Positions 16,062 to 23,948 are shown, numbered from the stretch's first letter. The stretch is 64,000 nucleotides of DNA from an uncultured Acidimicrobiales bacterium (GCA_958295925.1 OY282384.1:127572-191571); one strand, 5' to 3'. Program-made: numbers and translations. Notes: generated by a model not told the origin, from the sequence alone.

Positions 16062-16490
16062 ATGCCAGAGACCATACCCGAGACCACAACAGAGACGACA
16101 ACAGAGACGACAACAGAGACGACAACAGAGACCACAACAGAGACCACGAACAAACCCGCCCCCGGCCTGGCCCAGTACTTCGGCCACTGCCTCCGCCAGG
16201 CCGTCCGCGACCTGCAGGAGACGCTCCAGGCCCTGTTCCCGGCCCCGGAACTGCCCCAGCAGTCCTACGCCTACTGGCAACACGAATTGGCCCCCAGTGC
16301 AGCCCACAGCAGCCCTCAAACACCTGCCACGCCCAGTTTGGGGATACTCTATTCCAACGACCCAGACCCCAGGTGGGACTATATCGTCACCGCCTATACC
16401 ACCGAAGAGAACAGCCGCGCCGGCCGAAGGCGCCGCCGGCGGCAGCAGCGAAGGCAACTCCGGCAGCGCAGGGCCGCCTACCAGCGCTAG
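16062..16490 (+). CDS. Protein with ETTT repeat and BrnT-like C-terminal segment
   Basis: 142 aa, start preceded by AAGGAGAAAAGACTA. The N-terminal 30 residues are ETTT repeats from a 12-nt tandem array. The middle is helical (AQYFGHCLRQAVRDLQETLQ). The C-terminal part has LGILYSNDPDPRWDYIVTAY followed by an Arg-rich tail, matching LLVVVYSKDPEPRSVYAITAYP and the basic tail of the 9.4-kb gene. The two share that terminal module but not the N-terminal half. Possibly a RelE-superfamily-like fold; uncertain. Confidence 0.5.
   Translation: MPETIPETTTETTTETTTETTTETTTETTNKPAPGLAQYFGHCLRQAVRDLQETLQALFPAPELPQQSYAYWQHELAPSAAHSSPQTPATPSLGILYSNDPDPRWDYIVTAYTTEENSRAGRRRRRRQQRRQLRQRRAAYQR
16080..16151 (+). 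repeat. 12-nt in-frame tandem repeat (ETTT), six copies
   Basis: Six copies of GAGACGACAACA, with a few substitutions in the outer copies. Confidence 0.95.
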
Positions 16491-16530
16491 ACCGCGTCCA
16501 AGACAGAACCAGTCCCCAGGAGTCAGTCGC

Positions 16531-16821
16531 ATGTTACTCATGCAGGGACAAAACTTAACCCTAGCCAAGCATAGAGCGCAGCTTTTCATAGAAATGCAGA
16601 AAGCCCAGTCGCCGGACATCAGCCCGGACCAGCGGGCCGAACTGGCGAAGGACATTGAAAAGGCCTTCGCCGCTTTGAGCGACCTGCAGCGCTACCTGAG
16701 CGCCTTGAATGTCCAGAATTTTTATCACCCGGCCACCGAGGAGCACTCCCAAGCCCGCGCCGACATTGAACGGCTGGAAGCAATCTATCGTGAACCGTGG
16801 GGCCGCGGACAACTCAGGTAG
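16531..16821 (+). CDS. Small helical protein
   Basis: 96 aa from the ATG preceded by CCAGGAGTCAGTCGC; an ATG three codons later is a possible alternative. The protein is almost wholly helical (KHRAQLFIEMQKAQ, ISPDQRAELAKDIEKAFAAL, HSQARADIERLEAIYREPW), soluble and charged. An upstream in-frame extension exists but is Pro/Gly/Ser-rich and out of frame with the previous gene, so it is left out. Function unknown. Hairpin block D follows. Confidence 0.5.
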   Translation: MLLMQGQNLTLAKHRAQLFIEMQKAQSPDISPDQRAELAKDIEKAFAALSDLQRYLSALNVQNFYHPATEEHSQARADIERLEAIYREPWGRGQLR

Positions 16822-16835
16822 CACCCGAGTCACCG

Positions 16836-17400
16836 AACATCCCGATCGGGGAGTACGCCGATCTCCAAGTAGGACGATGAAACTCCTAGCCTAAAGAATC
16901 AACCGAGTGTTCACGGAGCACAACTAATCCCACCACAGGGAATCGCCCCAGGATGCGCGGAGCGGAGACAATCCCATCACGGGGAATCACCAATGTTTAC
17001 CGAGAGCCAAGCCCGTCCCAACCAGGGACTCCACTAGTATTGCGAGACAGTTCGAACAACAATCCCACCACCAGGGAATCGCCCCGTCTTGAAACCACCG
17101 TCCCAATAACGGGAATCCCCTTCTACGCGCCGGATGAGACAGACCTGAACCAATCCCTGCCACCGGGAATCAGCTTGACGAAGGTATTATTTTTCAGAAC
17201 TAACGCCGCACCCAGACGGCAATCCGCCAGGCGAGACAATAGGATTCCAACAACCCAACAACGCCGGAACGCTACGGCGCTACCCCAGTTAGCCAGGATG
17301 ACGCCGGAACCAACATCATGACCCCGCCCAACGGGGCTCCCCAGAATATCATTTAACAAATCGCTTAGCACCAACCAACACCCAACGCAGGGAGCTCCCC
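16836..17400 (+). repeat. Degenerate hairpin repeat block D
   Basis: Roughly 700 nt without a gene. Left arms of the hairpin family start near 16839, 16926, 16970, 17014, 17061, 17099, 17152 and 17221, then GGGG/CCCC-type units near 17321 and 17380. Intervals in the middle are 44, 44, 47, 38 and 53 nt, tighter than in block B. The best unit is AATCCC..GGGGAATC at 16970-16987. GC-type units (ACCCC..GGGGCTCC) appear at the end. Same orientation as the other blocks. Confidence 0.65.
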
Positions 17401-17539
17401 CGGGCCAAATTTCGGTGACAGCAAACCCCATCACCGCCGCACCAAGCCGGCGATCCATCAGTGCTTGTATCAGATTTAGTACACCACAGAACGCCCTGCC
17501 AAGGACACTCCACAGCCACCAGGAGCGAGGGACGAGAAC

Positions 17540-18037
17540 ATGGACCAACACCCCACTGACATGAACAACCAAGAACCCACCGTCCCCGCGGCCCAGGCAA
17601 CCCTGGAACAACAGCTGCCCGCGCTGTTCAAATACCACCCCTCGCAGCACGGCGTCTGCATCACGACGCCACTCAAGTACGCCGACGGCAGCCAGGTCGA
17701 CGTCTGGCTGGTGAAAGACCAGTTCGGCCTCAAGCTCACCGACCACGGCTTCGCCCTGCGCTGGCTGGAACTACAGGAGGCATGGCACCACACCAGAGCG
17801 AGCAAGCGCCAGCAACTGTTCCAGGACCTGGATTTCTGCCTCGGCATCCTGCTGCAGAAGGGGCAACTAGAACTCCGTCCCCAGCCGGAGGGCATCGCCG
17901 CCGGCGTGATGCAGGTGGCCCAGGGCATCATGTACGTGAGCAGCCTGTACTACAGCCTAGAAAAGAAGAAGGACGGCAATGGACAGCCGGTCCCATCACC
18001 TTCCATCACCGCCGTCTACGACAGGATAGAAACTTAA
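17540..18037 (+). CDS. DUF1828-family protein, copy 2
   Basis: 165 aa, start preceded by GGAGCGAGGGACGAGAAC. It shows VCITTPLKYADGSQVDVWLV, then LKLTDHGFALRWLEL, the DUF1828 signature of a TP strand, DG, a hydrophobic strand and LTDxG. The next gene is a tandem relative 14 nt downstream. N-terminal QATLEQQLPALFKYHPS aligns with LRNQLPKLFHCAPA of that gene. Role unknown. Confidence 0.65.
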   Translation: MDQHPTDMNNQEPTVPAAQATLEQQLPALFKYHPSQHGVCITTPLKYADGSQVDVWLVKDQFGLKLTDHGFALRWLELQEAWHHTRASKRQQLFQDLDFCLGILLQKGQLELRPQPEGIAAGVMQVAQGIMYVSSLYYSLEKKKDGNGQPVPSPSITAVYDRIET

Positions 18038-18051
18038 CCAGGAGAACGAAC

Positions 18052-18492
18052 ATGACCACCAAGCCGCCCCTCAGCGCCTGGGCCAAGGAAGTCGCCCAGT
18101 TTGCCGCCCAGGCCAGCCTCAGGAACCAACTACCCAAGCTATTCCACTGCGCCCCGGCCCGCAACGGCATCAGCATCACCACGCCGCTCATCGCCGACGA
18201 CGGAACTCTCATCCAGGTGTTCATGGAGCCAAGCGACCCGGGAGTGCGACTCACCGACTACGGGGAAACCTTGGGACAACTGGAGCTGCGGCACCCCCAC
18301 CTGGCAAGCAACCCCAACTACCCCGCCGCCGTGGCGGAAATCATCAAAGGACTCAGCCTGGAGAACAACGACGGCTGCATCGAACTGGCCAGCCCGGACC
18401 CGGAAGAACTAGCCGGCGACGTAATCAGGCTGGCCCAAGGCATCCTGCAGCTCAGCAGCCTCGGCCAACTAATCCCCCACCAGCGAGAATAA
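18052..18492 (+). CDS. DUF1828-family protein, copy 3
   Basis: 146 aa, start preceded by CCAGGAGAACGAAC. ISITTPLIADDGTLIQVFME and VRLTDYGETLGQLEL give the DUF1828 pattern. The C-terminal half (CIELASPDPEELAGDVIRLA, QGILQLSSLGQL) also aligns with copy 1 at 12.9 kb (VFRLAQAAIEVAALGQLD). Copies 2 and 3 are probably co-transcribed. Function unknown. Confidence 0.65.
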   Translation: MTTKPPLSAWAKEVAQFAAQASLRNQLPKLFHCAPARNGISITTPLIADDGTLIQVFMEPSDPGVRLTDYGETLGQLELRHPHLASNPNYPAAVAEIIKGLSLENNDGCIELASPDPEELAGDVIRLAQGILQLSSLGQLIPHQRE

Positions 18493-18676
18493 AGGAGAAA
18501 CCTAGCCAAAAAACTAAGTCGACGACACCGGCCGAAGTATTTCCCCAGGAAGGATTCCTCCCCGGAAGAGGTAATCGCCCCCACAATAGCCTCCGGCTTG
18601 CCGATTCAGACGGCCCTCCTGCCGCCTGCGCTGTTTTCAGCATATCATAAGCCGGCACGATTACGAAATAGATAAC

Positions 18677-18958
18677 CTACCAATGCCCCCGCCGGCCAAT
18701 ACTGCCCAGCTTGGGCCGCAACTGGCCGGTATAGACCCGCCGCCAGCGCCAGCCGACCCACCGCCATTGATAGACTCTACGGAACACCGCCCCGTTGCCC
18801 TGAACAACCCCCAGGGCCTGGTCGACTTGACGAAAACTCAGGCCGTCCAACGCCCGGAACCGCGCCTCCAGAGCCGCCACGTAAGCCGCCGGCCCATCAG
18901 CCACACTACCAACGGCGCCACTAGAACGCCGCCTATCGCCTTCGAACCAAGCGAACAT
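18677..18958 (-). CDS. Small basic protein downstream of the reverse-strand membrane gene
   Basis: 93 aa from the ATG at 18958, which has GGAGGGAG at good spacing upstream on the coding strand. MFAWFEGDRRRSSG opens a protein with one helical stretch (YVAALEARFRALDGLSFRQV) and a Trp/Arg-rich end (YQWRWVGWRWRRVY). It lies 35 nt after the stop of the 274-aa membrane protein on the same strand, so the two are likely an operon. Not recognised. Confidence 0.45.
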   Translation of the reverse strand: MFAWFEGDRRRSSGAVGSVADGPAAYVAALEARFRALDGLSFRQVDQALGVVQGNGAVFRRVYQWRWVGWRWRRVYTGQLRPKLGSIGRRGHW

Positions 18959-18993
18959 GGGACACTCCCTCCAGCAACAGAATGAAACTAAAA

Positions 18994-19818
18994 CTATTCC
19001 GCCAACTCCACCGGCAACACCTGCGGGGAGTAACCCCAAGCCTCCCGGAGCGCCTGCGCCAGCACCCAACGCTCTTGATAGTCGTTCCACCAGTCAGACC
19101 GTTCCGCAGCAGTCATCTCAGCAACCCCACCCACGCCAGCCCAGCCACCGGAGGACTCCTCCAGTTCCGACATGGCCCGCTCCCACCGGGACTCCTCAGC
19201 CGCCAGCCGCCGGTCCACCTCCGCCGCCACCCGGCGTTCCAAGGCGGTGGAACTCAGCCAAACACGAAACGAAGGGGGCTCCGTCACCCAAAGCGGCGCC
19301 CCGGCCACCACAATATCTCTCTGAGCAGAACCCCGGAACTCCGCCCCGGGCTCCACGACGCCCAGGCCCCGCCGGTCGAACTCCGCCGCCACCGCGTCGG
19401 CTACCGCGTCGGCCACCGCGTCGGCCACCGCGTCGGCCACCGCGTCGGCTACCGCGTCGGCCACCGCATCGGCCACCAAGCCATCCAGCCGAGACTCCCA
19501 CTCGGTGAGCAGTCTGGCATCCCGAGCATCCAAGGCCGCCCGCACCTGATCATCCAAGACCAAACGGTAAGAACCGACCACCGCCGGTTCAGCGGACACA
19601 TCGGACACATCGGCCTCACCGGACACCCCGGCGAAGTCAACCGCCATACGGCTCCGCAACTCCTCCTCGGTCAGCCCCCGCAGCGAGTACAGAAAGCCGC
19701 CCACCGCGGTAACGACGATAATCGCCGCCGCCGGCACCCAGAACCAGGGGCTAGAGAACAACGCCGCGTAATACGAACGGCCCTCCGCCGGCTGGTTACC
19801 CTCACCAGGCCAAGGCAT
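18994..19818 (-). CDS. Single-pass membrane protein with VADA repeat
   Basis: 274 aa. One membrane helix (WFWVPAAAIIVVTAVGGFLYSL) at about residues 25-47. The outer or distal part has YRLVLDDQVRAALDARDARL, then EWESRLDGL, then VADA repeated seven times from a 12-nt tandem array, then a helical region. The segment DDQVRAAL..RDA..EWE aligns with DDMIAKALEQRDAEWEARM of the 160-aa reverse-strand protein at 20.2 kb, so the two are paralogues. Ala/Val/Asp repeats could extend a helix. Function unknown. Overlapping + strand frames are Pro/Arg/His-rich and look like shadows. Confidence 0.6.
   Translation of the reverse strand: MPWPGEGNQPAEGRSYYAALFSSPWFWVPAAAIIVVTAVGGFLYSLRGLTEEELRSRMAVDFAGVSGEADVSDVSAEPAVVGSYRLVLDDQVRAALDARDARLLTEWESRLDGLVADAVADAVADAVADAVADAVADAVADAVAAEFDRRGLGVVEPGAEFRGSAQRDIVVAGAPLWVTEPPSFRVWLSSTALERRVAAEVDRRLAAEESRWERAMSELEESSGGWAGVGGVAEMTAAERSDWWNDYQERWVLAQALREAWGYSPQVLPVELAE
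19391..19474 (-). repeat. 12-nt in-frame tandem repeat (VADA on the - strand), seven copies
   Basis: Seven copies of ACCGCGTCGGCC (+ strand), with three single-base variants. In the reverse-strand gene they encode alternating Val/Ala-Asp-Ala residues. Confidence 0.95.
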
Positions 19819-20158
19819 AACTACGCCTCCTAGAAATCAATTAAACAAGGAGAAATCGAAAGGAGAACATCGGCCCAGCCCCCGCTTCAACCACTCCCCC
19901 GCGGCTTGCCGGCACCCCTGGCGCCGGCTGAAAAGTTCTCAAGACAACTAACCGCCGCTTCCCTGCTGGGCCGACACTTCAAGGATAGCAGCCAGGCCAG
20001 ACGCCAGACGCCCTCCAGCGTCAGAAAACAGCCCAATTTCCCCCTCAAATCAGCAGACCGAACTACCCCTCACACCCCCTTCTTTATCAGCCACCGCCTT
20101 CCCCCCAACAACACTCCACCATTCCGGTCTGCTAACCCAAACACAACGAACCCCAGGG
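19819..20158. other. Non-coding gap between two reverse-strand genes
   Basis: 340 nt upstream of the 274-aa reverse-strand gene. No frame has protein-like composition. CTAGAAATCAATTAAACAAGGAG near 19830-19852 is AT-rich for this region and could include promoter or leader sequence of the reverse gene. Nothing else is visible. Confidence 0.3.
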
Positions 20159-20641
20159 CTAACGACTACCCGCCGCCGTCTCCAAGCGTCGTTCATAGAA
20201 GGAAGACCCGGAATCCTCCGCCTGCGTGGTACCCCAGAGGTGCTCCGCCAGCGCATCGGCCACCGCCCGGTCAACCATGACCCGCATCCGGGCCTCCCAT
20301 TCAGCATCCCGCTGTTCCAACGCCTTGGCGATCATGTCATCGACCACCAAGCGCACCTGCCCGTCCAGGTAGGGGGAATCCCACATCCTGGACCCGGTAT
20401 CGCCGATGACCACTTCGTCGGCAGTCATACCCGCATGGAAGATCGGCTCCGCCTTGGGCCGTTCCGGCTCCGGAGTGAACCAGGCCCAAGCCATCACCCC
20501 CAGCATCCCGGCAGCCCCCAGGGACACGAAAAAGAGGAAAGCTATGTTCTTAAACCAAGTGTTCTTAGACGTCGCCTGCCACCAGGCGCCGAAACTCCTC
20601 CTGGAACCCGCATCCCGGCCAGTTTCATCAAACAACACCAT
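20159..20641 (-). CDS. Single-pass membrane protein, paralogue of the VADA protein
   Basis: 160 aa from the ATG at 20641, preceded by GGGGGTG; a GTG 7 codons upstream lacks a better site. Membrane helix FLFFVSLGAAGMLGVMAWAW near residues 34-54. The distal part QVRLVVDDMIAKALEQRDAE, WEARMRVMVDRAVADALAEH matches the 274-aa neighbour, including a single un-expanded VADAL where that gene has seven VADA copies. So it may show the ancestral, unexpanded state. Function unknown. Confidence 0.55.
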   Translation of the reverse strand: MVLFDETGRDAGSRRSFGAWWQATSKNTWFKNIAFLFFVSLGAAGMLGVMAWAWFTPEPERPKAEPIFHAGMTADEVVIGDTGSRMWDSPYLDGQVRLVVDDMIAKALEQRDAEWEARMRVMVDRAVADALAEHLWGTTQAEDSGSSFYERRLETAAGSR

Positions 20642-20722
20642 CAACGGCACCCCCTGCTTCACAGATTACTCATCAGTATAAAAGCCTACCAACCCTACTG
20701 ACAAAGGAGAGCGCCACCGCCA

Positions 20723-21142
20723 ATGACCACAACCGAACAACGCCCCGCCCCACGCCAGCAACCGCTGGAACTCAACCCCGTAGCCAGCGCCGGCGCCCGG
20801 CCCCCCACCAACCAACCCCACCCCGCGGCCCAGCCCTTCCTGAAGTGCCACACCGAAGAGCGAACCACAACTTACCTGCATCTGGAACGACTACAGAACG
20901 TGGAAATAACCGAGGACGCCTACGGCCAGGACTATAAAGACTACGAACCCTACGACCAGCCCCGCTGCAGCCACGCCCGGCACCGGCCCCCGGACCACCT
21001 GGAATGCCGCATCAAGGCGACCATGAAGCCACTCCGAGGCGACAGAGAGCCAGTCACCTACTGCCTATACGTCCACCGCTACCAGCTTGGTCAGCTGGTA
21101 CACAATCCCTACTACCGGCCAAACAGAGCATTCACAAGCTGA
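20723..21142 (+). CDS. Unknown His/Cys/Tyr-rich protein
   Basis: 139 aa, start preceded by AAAGGAGAGCGCC. A Pro/Ala-rich first 35 residues is followed by a compact region with CHTEERTTTYLHLERL, then RCSHARHRPPDHLECRIKA and TYCLYVHRYQLGQLVH. Scattered Cys and His could bind a metal, but no ordered zinc-finger spacing is evident. It precedes the restriction-modification operon, separated by that operon's promoter. Confidence 0.45.
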   Translation: MTTTEQRPAPRQQPLELNPVASAGARPPTNQPHPAAQPFLKCHTEERTTTYLHLERLQNVEITEDAYGQDYKDYEPYDQPRCSHARHRPPDHLECRIKATMKPLRGDREPVTYCLYVHRYQLGQLVHNPYYRPNRAFTS

Positions 21143-21148
21143 AGCCGC

Positions 21149-21183
21149 TTGCTTTCGCCCATAAAAAGCGCTAAAATAGCGCT
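21149..21183 (+). promoter_or_regulatory. Promoter-operator of the restriction-modification operon, probably leaderless
   Basis: TTGCTT at 21149-21154, 17-nt spacer, TAAAAT at 21172-21177. The ATG of the RHH gene starts 7 nt after the -10 box, so the transcript would begin at or next to the start codon. The palindrome AGCGCT flanks the -10 box on both sides (21167-21172 and 21178-21183), a good candidate operator for the RHH protein encoded immediately downstream. Confidence 0.6.
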
Positions 21184-21390
21184 ATGAAAAAGGGCAAAGA
21201 AATACCCAAGCACCGGAACAGCTTCACAATCACCGGAGACAGCGTCGAACGCTACCATCGCTTGATGGAACGCCTGAAAGCGAGCGGCCGAATCAAGAAC
21301 AAGACCGAATGGCTCAACCAGGCCATCCGGCTCCACATGGACCGCACCGAAGCGGAACTGAACCACGACTCCTCAGGAAATGAATCATGA
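21184..21390 (+). CDS. Ribbon-helix-helix-type regulator of the RM operon
   Basis: 68 aa. HRNSFTITGDSVERYHRLME, then RLKASGRIKNKTEWLNQAIR, fits the small RHH fold: a short basic beta strand (NSFTITG), a helix, and a second helix after KNKTEW. Homologous small proteins act as repressors or antitoxin-type regulators. It begins at the AGCGCT operator, has no Shine-Dalgarno site, and its stop overlaps the methyltransferase start as ATGA. It therefore probably acts as the control protein of the system; this is inference. Confidence 0.6.
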   Translation: MKKGKEIPKHRNSFTITGDSVERYHRLMERLKASGRIKNKTEWLNQAIRLHMDRTEAELNHDSSGNES

Positions 21391-22385
21391 CCACAACACA
21401 GCTCGTTACAACAGAAGACATGGCCAGGACCAAAGCCGAGCCGGGCCTGCGAACCTTCATCGACCTCTTCGCCGGCATCGGCGGCTTCCACCACGCCGCG
21501 GCCCAGGCCGGATTGACCGGCGTCTTCGCCGCCGAAATCGACGCCCACACCGCCCAGGACTACCACGCCGCCACCGGCCTGGAGCCAGTCGGCGACATCA
21601 CTGCAATCAACCCCGACGACGTCCCCGACCACGACCTGCTGACCGCCGGATTCCCCTGCCAGCCTTACTCCATCATCGGAGACCGGCAGGGCATGGACGA
21701 CCCCCGCGGCCAGGTCATCCACCACATATTCCACATCCTGGAAGCCAAACAGCCCCAGGCCTTCGTCCTGGAGAACGTCAAGCAGCTCCGCAGCCACGAC
21801 CAGGGCCGAACCCTGAAGGGCATCACCGACCGCCTGCAGCAAGCCGGCTACGCCGTCGCCTACTCCGTGCTCAACGCCCTGCAGCACAATCTCCCCCAGC
21901 GGAGAGAAAGACTCTTCATCGTAGGATTCAACACCAACCAGGCCGCCGGCGCCGCCTTCCACACCTTCCACTGGCCCGAACCCCGGCCATTGACCCGCAC
22001 TCTGCAGGAAGTGCTGTTACCCGCAGAGCAAGTGCCGGACCACGTCCAGCTCAACCCCGCCATGCGTGCACGCTACCAAGCCGCCCACCAATCGGAATAC
22101 GACCCAGGGATCTGGCACCAGAACAAAGGTGGCTGCATCAGCAGCCATCCCTACTCCTGCGCCCTGCGCTCCGAAGCATCCTTCAACTACCTGTTGGTCA
22201 ACGGAGAACGCCGCCTGGCCGAAAGAGAGATGCTCCGCCTCCAGGGATTCCCCGACGCCATGGAGCTATCCGGAAGCTACACCAAAATTAAGCATCAATG
22301 CGGCAACGCCGTGCCAGTGCCCCTGGCCCACGCCGTCATCCAAGAGGTAATCAATGGCATCAATTCGACGGCGCGACCAAGCTGA
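21387..22385 (+). CDS. DNA (cytosine-5) methyltransferase
   Basis: 332 aa. Transfers a methyl group from S-adenosylmethionine to cytosine C5. Motif I FIDLFAGIGGFHHA, motif IV GFPCQPYSIIGD with the catalytic Cys, motif VI VLENV, motif VIII QRRERLFIVG (QxRxR), and motif X GNAVPVPLAHAV are all intact, in the family order. The target recognition region lies between motifs VIII and IX (about residues 185-285). Starts with an ATGA overlap, though MARTKAEPGL 11 codons later is possible. The restriction enzyme gene overlaps its last 32 nt, fitting a type II operon. Confidence 0.9.
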   Translation: MTTTQLVTTEDMARTKAEPGLRTFIDLFAGIGGFHHAAAQAGLTGVFAAEIDAHTAQDYHAATGLEPVGDITAINPDDVPDHDLLTAGFPCQPYSIIGDRQGMDDPRGQVIHHIFHILEAKQPQAFVLENVKQLRSHDQGRTLKGITDRLQQAGYAVAYSVLNALQHNLPQRRERLFIVGFNTNQAAGAAFHTFHWPEPRPLTRTLQEVLLPAEQVPDHVQLNPAMRARYQAAHQSEYDPGIWHQNKGGCISSHPYSCALRSEASFNYLLVNGERRLAEREMLRLQGFPDAMELSGSYTKIKHQCGNAVPVPLAHAVIQEVINGINSTARPS

Positions 22386-23232
22386 CCAGCCCAGAATCCA
22401 TCCCCTGAACGACATTCCCGAAAGCGTCATCGAAGCTCTGGGCAAGGGCATCGTCGCCCTCAAACTTCGCGGCCGCCGGGAACTGGAAAGCTCCGATCTG
22501 GAAAGAATCTGGGCTCAAGCAGTACAAGGCAATCTCGGCTCCAGCAACCTCGGCTCCAGCAACCTCGGCTCCAGCAACCTCGGCTCCAGCAACCTCGGCT
22601 CCAGCAACCTCGGGCTAACGGACGTCGCCGCCAACGGCACGAATTGGTCCCTCAAGACCATCAAAAAGAAGAACCCCTTCAGAGCCAAGGAGAACACAAC
22701 CATCCGACTAATCGTCCTAATCGTCGGCCGCTGCAGCCCGGAATACTCCACCGGGAATGACAAAGGAGTGAAAGACCCCCAGGCCACCGGAACCGACGCC
22801 CTGCGCATCTACAACCAGAGAATCGCCCAGCTGCTGCAAAAGAACGGCGACTGCAGAGCACTCTGCTTAATCCGTGACTACGAACGCGGCGAATTCATCA
22901 TCTTCGAGGAACGCCTGGTAGAGACGCCCACGGCTCTGATCCAGTGGTCACTGAACAAGAACAACAACTTGGTAGGAACCAACGTAGGAACCAACACCCA
23001 AACCGGAAAGGTCGAATTCACCTGGCAACGACACGGCTCCCAACTCACCCAGCACGTACTCGTACCCACCGACGCCGTACGATTCACCATCAAAGCGCCC
23101 GACGACAAAATCGAAAGCGACGAGGACATACTCGCCAGAGCCGGCTACACCCCGGGATGGATTGGGCTGAACCCGGAAACCCCAACGAGAACCAGGAAGA
23201 AGGCTCCTGCAAAGAGCCCGAAGCTCCTATAG
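22354..23232 (+). CDS. Probable type II restriction endonuclease
   Basis: 292 aa, starting inside the methyltransferase gene at AAGAGGTAATC..ATG. The layout fits a PD-(D/E)XK enzyme: LTDVAANGTNWSLKTIKKK, where D and the S-L-K triad would form part of the active site, then hydrophobic strands (RLIVLIVGRC) and helices. The position directly after a C5 methyltransferase is the main argument. An NLGSS repeat (five copies from a 15-nt unit) sits just before the putative catalytic Asp. Its cognate site is not predictable by eye. Confidence 0.65.
   Translation: MASIRRRDQADQPRIHPLNDIPESVIEALGKGIVALKLRGRRELESSDLERIWAQAVQGNLGSSNLGSSNLGSSNLGSSNLGSSNLGLTDVAANGTNWSLKTIKKKNPFRAKENTTIRLIVLIVGRCSPEYSTGNDKGVKDPQATGTDALRIYNQRIAQLLQKNGDCRALCLIRDYERGEFIIFEERLVETPTALIQWSLNKNNNLVGTNVGTNTQTGKVEFTWQRHGSQLTQHVLVPTDAVRFTIKAPDDKIESDEDILARAGYTPGWIGLNPETPTRTRKKAPAKSPKLL
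22531..22605 (+). repeat. 15-nt in-frame tandem repeat (NLGSS), five copies
   Basis: Five copies of AACCTCGGCTCCAGC, the first with one substitution, then a partial sixth, inside the restriction endonuclease gene. Confidence 0.96.
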
Positions 23233-23421
23233 CTCACCAGGAGAACCACAGAAACAACTGTCATTTCACGTCACGAAACTCTACCGCCAGCGTATAACCA
23301 GCGTATAATAGGACAAGAGCCCACCGGAGTCTCACCCCGAGCGGACCACAGAGGAACAGGAGCAGCCACCAGGAGCAACCGCTACCTAATCCAACACGAC
23401 AGCCACGGCCGCCAGCCCACC

Positions 23422-23743
23422 ATGATAACCGAATACAGAGACCCCGAAGCCGCCCGCCAGCAGCTAGCGGAACTGGAAAAGGCCCAGCAGCCCGACCTGC
23501 AGCAGAGCATCGCCTCCGGCGTACCCCTCCGGTGTTCCCCTCCGCTGGGAGCGCCTGATCCTGATCGCCGACTCAATCGGAGAAATCAACGCCACCCACC
23601 GGCGCTACTTCCAAGGCGAATACTCCGTGAGACGCGAAAGGGAGAATGGCCGCCGGAGCAGCCAAGCGGCCGACCCACAGCCGGCAACCAGGGAGCCCAA
23701 CGCCGCAGCAGCCCCCGCCGAACACCAACTGACCCCGGCCTAA
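23422..23743 (+). pseudogene. Small protein related to the C-terminal domain of the RelA-like gene, broken by a 13-nt duplication
   Basis: MITEYRDPEAARQQLAEL leads to QQSIASGVPLR, then the frame is lost; the neighbouring frame supplies GVPLRWERLILIADSIGEIN and ATHRRYFQGEY to a stop at 23743. The break falls on two near-identical 13-mers (23518-23530 and 23531-23543, 11 of 13 identical). Removing one restores SGVPLRWE, found also in the RelA-like gene (LESGVPLRWEYVIL). Codons upstream of 23422 (NRYLIQHDSHGRQPT) also match that gene (LHFLIEHDRHGKEPT) but no start codon was found there. Confidence 0.55.
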
Positions 23744-23758
23744 CCCGGAGAGAACGCG

Positions 23759-23935
23759 ATGACCGAGCCGCCCACAGACTCGACCACCGACTCGACCAAC
23801 CGGCCAATCAGCCCATCGGAATACCTGGCCTTCGACGGCTTTATCTTCCGCCTGCTGGCCATCGCCTTCACCGTCCTGGCCAGCGCCGTCTTCGTCGGCA
23901 TCCTCCACCTAATCGGCTACCTCTCCCAGCGATGA
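23759..23935 (+). CDS. Tiny single-pass membrane protein
   Basis: 58 aa, start preceded by CGGAGAGAACGCG. A Thr/Asp-rich N-terminus with a doubled DSTT segment is followed by one long hydrophobic helix (FRLLAIAFTVLASAVFVGIL). Two basic residues end it. It follows the broken gene by 15 nt and precedes another tiny membrane protein by 13 nt. Function unknown. Confidence 0.5.
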   Translation: MTEPPTDSTTDSTNRPISPSEYLAFDGFIFRLLAIAFTVLASAVFVGILHLIGYLSQR

Positions 23936-23948
23936 AAAGAATCAATTG

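Noticed and set aside
440-17400. Integron-type attC sites
   Set aside because: Units occur in tandem without intervening cassettes, lack the R'/R'' core sites, and no integrase is visible.
18957-19833. Long + strand frames opposite the VADA membrane protein
   Set aside because: Pro/Arg/His-rich without hydrophobic core; the reverse strand has a membrane helix, a paralogue and a clean repeat.
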